This document shows positions 58,386-64,000 of a stretch of DNA of 64,000 nt, in pieces. Source of the DNA: Novosphingobium album (ex Hu et al. 2023) (GTDB lineage Bacteria > Pseudomonadota > Alphaproteobacteria > Sphingomonadales > Sphingomonadaceae). The stretch lies in the NCBI RefSeq assembly GCF_022832385.1, contig NZ_JALHLE010000004.1, positions 1-64,000 of the forward strand, written 5' to 3'. The position numbers were made by a program, and so were the translations under genes. Each line of letters opens with the position of its first letter. Within the stretch, counting starts at the first letter, position 1. Under the pieces are notes generated by a model. It was given only the letters and a program-made list of their open reading frames with translations, was not told where the DNA came from and did not search any database.

Positions 58386-59189
58386 TTACATCGAGGGTGC
58401 GTAGCCGCCGTTCAGCGGATAGGTCTGGCCCGTAATCCATTCTGAAGCGCCCGAGCACAGGAACGTCACCAGCGCGGCAACGTCGGCCGACTTGCCGTAG
58501 CGGCGTATGGTATAGCGAGAAAGCTGGGCCTTGGCGTGATCGCTCGCCATGACCTCGGCCAGCTTTTCCTCCGGCATGTCAGGCATCAGCGAGGACAGCG
58601 AGACGCAGTTCGCGGTCACGTTGTAACGGCCCAGTTCCTTGGCGATCGAGCGCACGAAGCCCTGCGCACCGGCCTTGGCCGACGCATAAACCGCAAGCTT
58701 CGGCTCACCGATGCGGCCTGAATCCGAAACGATGGTGACGATGCGACCTTTCTTCGCCTCGACCATGTTCGGGATGAAGGCATAGCTGCAGTTGTAGACG
58801 CCATAGAGATTGGTACCGAGGTAGCGCTGCCAGGCGGAGGGATCTTCCTCCCAGAAGTTCTGCATCGGCCGGAGCGATCCGCCCGGGCCCGCCATGCCGG
58901 CATTGTTCACGAGGATCGTAGCAGCGCCGAGCTTGTCCTTGATCGCTGCGTCGGCAGCCCTGGCCGCGTCCAGATCGCACACGTCGAACGGCACCGCGAG
59001 CGCGGGCACGCCCATTGCACGCACTTCCTCCGCCACGGCTTCGGCACGTTCGGCCACGAAATCGTTCACGGCGATGCCGCCCGCGTTATGGCGCGCGAGT
59101 TCCAGCGCGATCGCGCGGCCCGCGTTCTGGCCGCCGCCGGTAACAACGGCGACCTGGCCGCCAAGATCGAGAAGGTCGGTATCGCTCAT
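58386..59189 (-). CDS. Short-chain dehydrogenase/reductase
   Basis: 267 residues. SDR motifs: VVTGGGQNAGRAIALELARH, NNAGMAGPGGSL, IVTIVSDSGRIGEPKL, and VYASAKAGAQGF with the Tyr/Lys pair, then WITGQTYPLNGGYAPSM. Substrate unknown. Its start is 28 bases from a 24-bp palindrome shared with the divergent DUF1214-like gene. Confidence 0.92.
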   Translation of the reverse strand: MSDTDLLDLGGQVAVVTGGGQNAGRAIALELARHNAGGIAVNDFVAERAEAVAEEVRAMGVPALAVPFDVCDLDAARAADAAIKDKLGAATILVNNAGMAGPGGSLRPMQNFWEEDPSAWQRYLGTNLYGVYNCSYAFIPNMVEAKKGRIVTIVSDSGRIGEPKLAVYASAKAGAQGFVRSIAKELGRYNVTANCVSLSSLMPDMPEEKLAEVMASDHAKAQLSRYTIRRYGKSADVAALVTFLCSGASEWITGQTYPLNGGYAPSM

Positions 59190-59216
59190 GCGTGTTCCAC
59201 TCCACTTTGCATGCCC

Positions 59217-59240
59217 GTTAGATAGTATATACCATCTAAC
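59217..59240. promoter_or_regulatory. 24-bp palindromic operator in a divergent promoter
   Basis: GTTAGAT-A-GTATATAC-C-ATCTAAC: 7-bp arms and an 8-bp palindromic core match perfectly; only one symmetric position (A/C) is broken. It lies between two start codons (59189 and 59288) with an AT-rich core suited to a -10 element. Confidence 0.65.
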
Positions 59241-59287
59241 AAAGGCGAGTCCCGGACAGGGGCCACAAGGAGAGGATCACCCGGACG

Positions 59288-60478
59288 ATGAGCACTCAGC
59301 CCCCCCCCATACCCGGACCACTGTTCGATTATCTGGCTGACCTTGAAACGGCCGTTGCCGGCATTGGCAACACCTGGCGACCGGACGACCCGGAATATCG
59401 TGCGGACGTCTACCGCCAGATCGTGATGCAGTTCTCTTACGGCTACTTCGCGTTCTTCCACGCCAGCGCAGAGCATCCCGACTGGGCACCGTTGTGGAAC
59501 CCTGTCTACACGCTACAGCCCAATCCGGACGACATCTACCTGCAGTCGCCCGTCAGCCCACAGTACCGCTACCGCGTCTCCGGAACGCGCGGCACGGTCA
59601 AGATGATCATGTTCAACACGCAAAAGAACAACGCGGGCTATCCCGGCGATGTCGACATGACCGGGGAACACTATTCGGACCTCGACGACCGGCATCTGCA
59701 GATCGAACCGGACGGCACATTCGAAATCCTGCTCAGTGGAGAACGGCCCGAAGACCACACCGGCAACTGGCTGCAGATCAAACCCGGCGCCACCATGCTG
59801 ATGGTCCGCAAACGCTCCTACGACTGGGCCGGTGAAATCGATCCCGTACTGTCGATCGAGAACCTCGATCCCGCACCGCTCAAACCGCGCCTTTCAGTCG
59901 ATGAAATTCTACAGCGTATCAAACATATGGCAGCGATGCCTGCGAAAGCGACTGAGCTATTCTACTGGATGCAGAATCAGGTTCGCGACGAAGCCGGGGT
60001 CAATGTTTTCAAGCCCGCGCCCATCGGCGGCGCCCTTTCCCGCCAGATCTATATCCCGGCCGTCTTCGAGTTCGAGCCGGACGAGGCGCTGATCATCGAG
60101 ACCGAGCTGCCGGAGGTGCGGCCCTACTGGAACTTCCAGCTCAACGACCCCTACTACAACGCAATCGAATACGTGTACCGGATGAGCAGCACCAACGGAC
60201 ACTTCGCGAAGATTTCCAGCGATGGAAAATTCCGCGCGGTGATCTCTTTGGAAGACCCGGGCGTGCCCAACTGGCTCGATCCCGCCGGGTTCCTGCAGGG
60301 CACGGTCTACGGGCGCTGGTACGACTGCGACTCCTGCCCGACCCCGACGCTGAAACGCGTCAAATTCGCTGAGCTGCGCGATCACCTTCCTGCCGACACC
60401 CCGTATGTGTCGCCAGAGGAACGCGCGGCCGAACTTCAGGAGAGAGTCCGGGGCTGCCAGCGCCGGCGGAGATGGTGA
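59288..60478 (+). CDS. DUF1214-like protein
   Basis: 396 residues. The C-terminal third (RPYWNFQLNDPYYNAIEYVY, then NGHFAKISSDGKFRAVISLE and DPGVPNWLDPAGFLQGTVYG) resembles DUF1214 domains, found with catabolic genes and of unknown function. The N-terminal part (PDDIYLQSPVSPQYRYRVSG, GEHYSDLDDRHLQIEPDG) is beta-rich. No signal peptide. The last codons overlap the start of the following SDR. Expressed divergently from the upstream SDR. Confidence 0.75.
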   Translation: MSTQPPPIPGPLFDYLADLETAVAGIGNTWRPDDPEYRADVYRQIVMQFSYGYFAFFHASAEHPDWAPLWNPVYTLQPNPDDIYLQSPVSPQYRYRVSGTRGTVKMIMFNTQKNNAGYPGDVDMTGEHYSDLDDRHLQIEPDGTFEILLSGERPEDHTGNWLQIKPGATMLMVRKRSYDWAGEIDPVLSIENLDPAPLKPRLSVDEILQRIKHMAAMPAKATELFYWMQNQVRDEAGVNVFKPAPIGGALSRQIYIPAVFEFEPDEALIIETELPEVRPYWNFQLNDPYYNAIEYVYRMSSTNGHFAKISSDGKFRAVISLEDPGVPNWLDPAGFLQGTVYGRWYDCDSCPTPTLKRVKFAELRDHLPADTPYVSPEERAAELQERVRGCQRRRRW

Positions 60479-61272
60479 GCACAATGTTGGAAGGTTTTGA
60501 TCTCAGCGGCCGCGTGGCCATCGTCACCGGCGGCGGCACCGGCATCGGCAAGGAAATCGCCCGTCTTCTGGCCCGGCGCGGCGCCGATCTGGTGCTGGCC
60601 GCCCGCAAGGCCGAGGCGCTGGAGAAGACGGCGGACGAACTGCGCGCCGAAACCGGACGGCAGGTGCTCTGCCTCCCCACCGACGCCACCGACCCGGAGC
60701 AGGTGCAGGCACTGGTCGACGAGACCGTCGCGCACTTCGGGCACCTCGACATCCTGATCAACAATGCGGGCAAATCCAGCTTCGCGGGATTCTCGAAGAT
60801 GCCGCCCGCCTTGTGGGACAAGGACATCGCCCTGAACCTCAACGCCGCCTTCTATTGCTCGCACGCGGCGATCCCGCACCTCAAGGCGAGCGGGCACGGC
60901 GCCATCGTCAACATATCCTCGCAGGCTGGCATCACCGGCACCCCCGGCTGCGGCGCCTATTCGGCGGCCAAGGCAGGCCTGCAGATGTTCACCAAAGTAG
61001 CCGCGAGCGAATGGGGCGGATCGAACGTGCGCGTCAACGCCGTGGCTCCCGGCATGACCGCTACCGATCTTGCACAGAAAGGCTGGGCGAAGACCGGCTT
61101 CGATGCGCTGTGTGCGGCAAAGACCGCCTTTGCCCTCGGACGTCCCGGCAAACCGGAGGAAGTGGCGCAGGCTGTGGTATTCCTCGCCAGCGACGCCGCG
61201 AGCTACATTACCGGCGAGACGCTGGCGGTGAGTGGCGGGACGGGTGCCAAGGGCATGATTGACGTGGATTGA
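60472..61272 (+). CDS. Short-chain dehydrogenase/reductase
   Basis: 266 residues from the ATG at 60472; 60484 (MLEGF) is equally plausible. Motifs: AIVTGGGTGIGKEIARLL, INNAGKSSFAGF, IVNISSQAGITGTPG (Ser), YSAAKAGLQMF (Tyr/Lys) and TGETLAVSGGTGAKG. The TGGGTGIG loop and fold match 3-oxoacyl-ACP reductase-like SDRs. Coupled to the DUF1214-like gene by overlap. Confidence 0.92.
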   Translation: MVSTMLEGFDLSGRVAIVTGGGTGIGKEIARLLARRGADLVLAARKAEALEKTADELRAETGRQVLCLPTDATDPEQVQALVDETVAHFGHLDILINNAGKSSFAGFSKMPPALWDKDIALNLNAAFYCSHAAIPHLKASGHGAIVNISSQAGITGTPGCGAYSAAKAGLQMFTKVAASEWGGSNVRVNAVAPGMTATDLAQKGWAKTGFDALCAAKTAFALGRPGKPEEVAQAVVFLASDAASYITGETLAVSGGTGAKGMIDVD

Positions 61273-61325
61273 GACCCGCAAACACTACCCTCGCTCGCAC
61301 TGACGAAGAAGGATTGGGCCTGACG

Positions 61326-62243
61326 TCAGCTCCAAAGCGCTTCCGCTGCCGCCAGCCCCTGTGCACCGCGTCCGCCCAGTTCAGCGGTGAGCAGCTTGAG
61401 CCGATAGGTCCACAGGTGCAGCGGATGCTCCAGAGTCATGCCCATACCTCCGAGGAACTGGTGGTAGTCGTAGCAGACCCGCTTGGCCGCTTCCTGCGCA
61501 TGCTGGAGCGCCATGGCCGCATCGGCCTGTGAGCCCGTGCCCGCCGCGCGCATGGCCATCCAGTAGACGGTGTTGGTCATGACCTGATCCTCGGCCAGAC
61601 GGTGGCGCATCCCCTGGAAGGTCGCGAGCGGGCGGCCGAACTGCTTGCGCTCGGAGACATAAGTCACCGTGCTCGCCAACGCCGCGCCGAGCAGGCCTGC
61701 AGCTTCCGCCGCGATCGCAACGCGCCACGCACGGGTGATCTCAGCGGCGTCCACATCATGTGACGTCATGGCATCGGGCAGCGAAGTCAGGAACGCCACG
61801 GGATAGCCGTAGAGCGTGTCTTCCTGCGCAGGCGCGATCATCTCTTCGGTCGCGGTGAAGCTCTTCACGCCCGAGGGGCCGGCCACGACCACCGTCGCGC
61901 CGGGGCGCAGGAAGCGCAGCGGCTTGCGGGTCTTGCCCTCTTCCATCAGGCACAGCGGGCGCGGCAGTTCGGGATCGATCAGCGGGCGCACCATGGCCGA
62001 GGCCGCCGCTTCGACGGCAAACGGCAGGCGCGCGAGCCTTTCGACCACGAGCGCCGCAGTGACAGGCCCGAGTTCCTCGACCGCCATGACGTCAAGGAAG
62101 CCGTTCTCGACCAGCGCCTCGTCCAGTTCCGCCGATTCCAGCGCCAGCGACACGTCGTGCATCGGCAGGGTGCTGAAAGGCTTGGCGAGGCTGTCGATGA
62201 AATCGAGGATCTGCGTCTGGTCCTCGTTGAGCGAAAGCTGCAT
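61326..62243 (-). CDS. Acyl-CoA dehydrogenase, short (second) subunit
   Basis: 305 residues, shorter than a normal ACAD (about 380). The middle beta domain is degenerate, while the C-terminal helical domain keeps YVSERKQFGRPLATFQGMRH and YDYHQFLGGMGMTLEHPLHL. Such short subunits pair with a full-length partner as heteromeric enzymes (FadE28-29-like). It shares one base with the upstream ACAD gene. Confidence 0.88.
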   Translation of the reverse strand: MQLSLNEDQTQILDFIDSLAKPFSTLPMHDVSLALESAELDEALVENGFLDVMAVEELGPVTAALVVERLARLPFAVEAAASAMVRPLIDPELPRPLCLMEEGKTRKPLRFLRPGATVVVAGPSGVKSFTATEEMIAPAQEDTLYGYPVAFLTSLPDAMTSHDVDAAEITRAWRVAIAAEAAGLLGAALASTVTYVSERKQFGRPLATFQGMRHRLAEDQVMTNTVYWMAMRAAGTGSQADAAMALQHAQEAAKRVCYDYHQFLGGMGMTLEHPLHLWTYRLKLLTAELGGRGAQGLAAAEALWS

Positions 62244-63388
62244 CAGCGGGGCTCCCTCGGCAGTTCCAGCACTTCGCTGGCGATGATGTTAAGCTGAATC
62301 TCGGCCGAACCAGCCGCCACACCGGCGACGATGCCGCGCTGGTGGTGCATCTTGAGATAGGGCGATGCCCCGGCGAGCGCTTCGGGCAGGAACTCGATCA
62401 CGAATTCGCAAACCGCGCGCTCGGCCATGACCGTGGCGTAGCGGGCCGAGCTGGACTCAGCGCCGATCGCAAAGCCGTCGACACGGCGCTGGACGACGGC
62501 ATAGTTAGCCGTTCCGGCCGCCTCGCACAGCGCCGCACAGCGCGCAGCCTCGATGCGCACGTATTCGCCGTCGAAATCGCCCGCGTCCTTGAGCATCGAA
62601 ACCGCCCGGTCGAGCGCCGCGCGGGCCAGCGTGAAGCGGGGGATGCCAAGGCGCTCATTGCGCAGCGAATAGGCGACGATCTCCCACGCCTGCCCTTCTT
62701 CGCCGAAGCGGGCGCTTTCCGGCACCGTGACGTCATCGAAGAAGACCTCGTGAATGTCGCCCTCGCCAATCAGCGAGGGGATCTGGCGCACGGTGATGCC
62801 CGGCGTGTCCATCGGCACGAGGATGATGGTGATGCCGCGCTTCTTGTCTTCGCTGGTGCGCGTGAGCAGGAAGCAGGTATCGGCGAGACCGGCATAGCTG
62901 GTCCAGATCTTCTGGCCATTGATGACGTAGTTGCCGTCCTTCAGCTCGGCACGGGTGCGCAAGCTCGCGAGGTCGGAACCCGCATCAGGTTCGGAAAAGC
63001 CCTGGCACCAAAGCGACTGCCCCTTGGTGATCGGCTCGAGATAGCGCGTCTTCTGTTCGGCCGTGCCGTACTTGTCGAGCGTCGGGCCGATCCAGTTGAC
63101 GTTCATGTACTGGCCGCCGCGCGGCTCGCCCGCGATCCACATTTCCTCGGCGAGGATCTGCTGTTCCCACGGGCCCAGCCCATCCCCGCCCATATCCCTG
63201 GGCCAGTGCGGGAAGAGGATGCCTGCATCGGCCAGCTTCACGCAGAACTCTCGCGCGAACGCCGTCAGCGCCGGGGATGCGGGGCCGTGTTCCGAGAATT
63301 TCTCCCAGCCGTCCGGAAGATTGGCATGCAGGAAGTCCCGGATCTTGTGCCGGAAGGCATCCTGTTCCTCAGTCCATTCGAATTGCAT
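62243..63388 (-). CDS. Acyl-CoA dehydrogenase, full-length subunit
   Basis: 381 residues. ACAD motifs: GFSEPDAGSDLASLRTRAEL (FAD/substrate), YVINGQKIWTSYAGLADTCF and IILVPMDTPGITVRQI. The usual C-terminal RxQFG motif is missing here but present in the adjacent short subunit, suggesting an interdependent pair. Oxidises an acyl-CoA, possibly a steroid or terpenoid side chain. Confidence 0.92.
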   Translation of the reverse strand: MQFEWTEEQDAFRHKIRDFLHANLPDGWEKFSEHGPASPALTAFAREFCVKLADAGILFPHWPRDMGGDGLGPWEQQILAEEMWIAGEPRGGQYMNVNWIGPTLDKYGTAEQKTRYLEPITKGQSLWCQGFSEPDAGSDLASLRTRAELKDGNYVINGQKIWTSYAGLADTCFLLTRTSEDKKRGITIILVPMDTPGITVRQIPSLIGEGDIHEVFFDDVTVPESARFGEEGQAWEIVAYSLRNERLGIPRFTLARAALDRAVSMLKDAGDFDGEYVRIEAARCAALCEAAGTANYAVVQRRVDGFAIGAESSSARYATVMAERAVCEFVIEFLPEALAGASPYLKMHHQRGIVAGVAAGSAEIQLNIIASEVLELPREPR

Positions 63389-63495
63389 CAGCGCAGCGCC
63401 TCCCCACGTCCTCTGACAGGACCGTTAGGCGCAACCACGCATTTGCGACAACACCATGCCGCAGCGCAATCGCCTCAGCGATCCAGAGGTCTGTC

Positions 63496-64000
63496 CTATT
63501 GCCGTACCGCGCCGAGCGCCTCGGGCGCAACGTAGCGCGTGGTCGACATGCCGCCGTCCACCGCAATGGTCTGCCCGTTGACGAAACCCGCCTCGTCAGA
63601 GGCCAAGAACGCCACCATGTTGCCGATGTCCATCGCGGTGCAGTCGCGCTTCATCGGCGTCAGTTCGTGGTTGCCACGGCGGAAGAAGTCGAGCTCCCAG
63701 AACGCGTCGGTCATCTCGGTGCGCACGACGGTGGGCGCAACGTAGTTCGAGCGGATGCCGCGCGGGCCGTATTCGGCCGCCATGGTCTGCATAAGACCGA
63801 TCTGCCCGGCCTTGGCCATCGAATAGGCGCCGCCTGCGACCGTGCCGAAAATGCCCCAGGTCGAGCCGATGAACAGGATCGAGGAGCCCTCGCCCATCAC
63901 GTCCAGCGCCTCGCGGCAAAGGCGAAACGGCGCACGCATGGAAATGCCGATCACTTCGTCCAGCATTTCGTCGGAGGTCTGGTCGACCGGACCGAAGTTG
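63496..64000 (-). CDS. Short-chain dehydrogenase/reductase, 5' part outside window
   Basis: The reading frame is open to the window edge; the visible C-terminal ~167 residues include ILFIGSTWGIFGTVAGGAYS (catalytic Ser), YSMAKAGQIGLMQTMAAEYG (Tyr/Lys) and FVNGQTIAVDGGMSTTRYVA. The N-terminal Rossmann loop is missing because of the window edge, not by truncation of the gene. It lies 107 bases upstream of the ACAD pair and probably belongs to the same unit. Confidence 0.88.
   Translation of the reverse strand, partial: NFGPVDQTSDEMLDEVIGISMRAPFRLCREALDVMGEGSSILFIGSTWGIFGTVAGGAYSMAKAGQIGLMQTMAAEYGPRGIRSNYVAPTVVRTEMTDAFWELDFFRRGNHELTPMKRDCTAMDIGNMVAFLASDEAGFVNGQTIAVDGGMSTTRYVAPEALGAVRQ

Overview
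The window looks like a chromosomal segment of a GC-rich alphaproteobacterium of the order Sphingomonadales, most likely a Novosphingobium or Sphingobium relative. The reasons are the high GC content, the gene families present (UrcA, a PrsK/PrsR exosortase-A regulatory pair, SerB with an N-terminal ACT region, a small-type PurL) and acyl-CoA dehydrogenase and SDR-rich catabolic genes typical of this group. I see no insertion sequence, prophage, plasmid backbone, rRNA operon or CRISPR array. The genus is inferred from gene content only.

Layout. 1-7.5 kb: the end of rpoD, a UrcA-family gene, a DEAD-box RNA helicase, then a forward run rpiB-glyA-small membrane protein-nrdR-trmJ and rpsD. 7.6-16.1 kb: a small ORF facing a long reverse-strand run: xseB, ispA, coaD, cyclophilin, queA, an ABC-2 exporter pair, a DUF481 outer-membrane protein, tgt and an orphan ParA ATPase. 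Both late queuosine genes (tgt, queA) lie in this run. 16.2-27.6 kb: purL, serB and miaA (overlapping head to head), then branched-chain amino acid synthesis: ilvB-ilvN-ilvC and leuA. leuA is preceded by a 16-codon leader ORF with six Leu codons. An I78 inhibitor-like lipoprotein and an epoxide hydrolase lie in between.

27.6-39.6 kb: a double PilZ protein, a MaoC-like dehydratase diverging from a nitronate monooxygenase, a tightly packed reverse four-gene unit (secreted Gly/Met-rich protein, flavodoxin-like protein, unknown protein, AHH-type HNH nuclease-like protein), recJ, two tandem tRNA-Glu genes differing in one anticodon base, an APC permease, panB and a flavin reductase. 39.6-46.3 kb: an exosortase-A associated regulatory and exopolysaccharide unit (initiating sugar transferase, histidine kinase PrsK, sigma54-type regulator PrsR, TPR protein), all overlapping or closely spaced. 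46.5-51 kb: M20 amidohydrolase, tRNA-Leu(CAA), suhB, efp and small secreted proteins.

51-64 kb is an accessory-looking catabolic region. It holds SDR / NTF2-like / periplasmic-binding-like genes on the forward strand; a reverse operon for a three-subunit molybdenum hydroxylase followed by a MoaD-like protein and a TauD-type dioxygenase; two further SDRs; a DUF1214-like protein; and an adjacent pair of acyl-CoA dehydrogenases resembling heteromeric steroid-degradation enzymes. Several strong palindromes sit in its promoters. The substrate is not evident from sequence. The most interesting items are the leuA leader, the molybdenum hydroxylase/MoaD/TauD operon with its operator-like palindromes, the AHH nuclease operon, and the binding protein that lacks a signal peptide.
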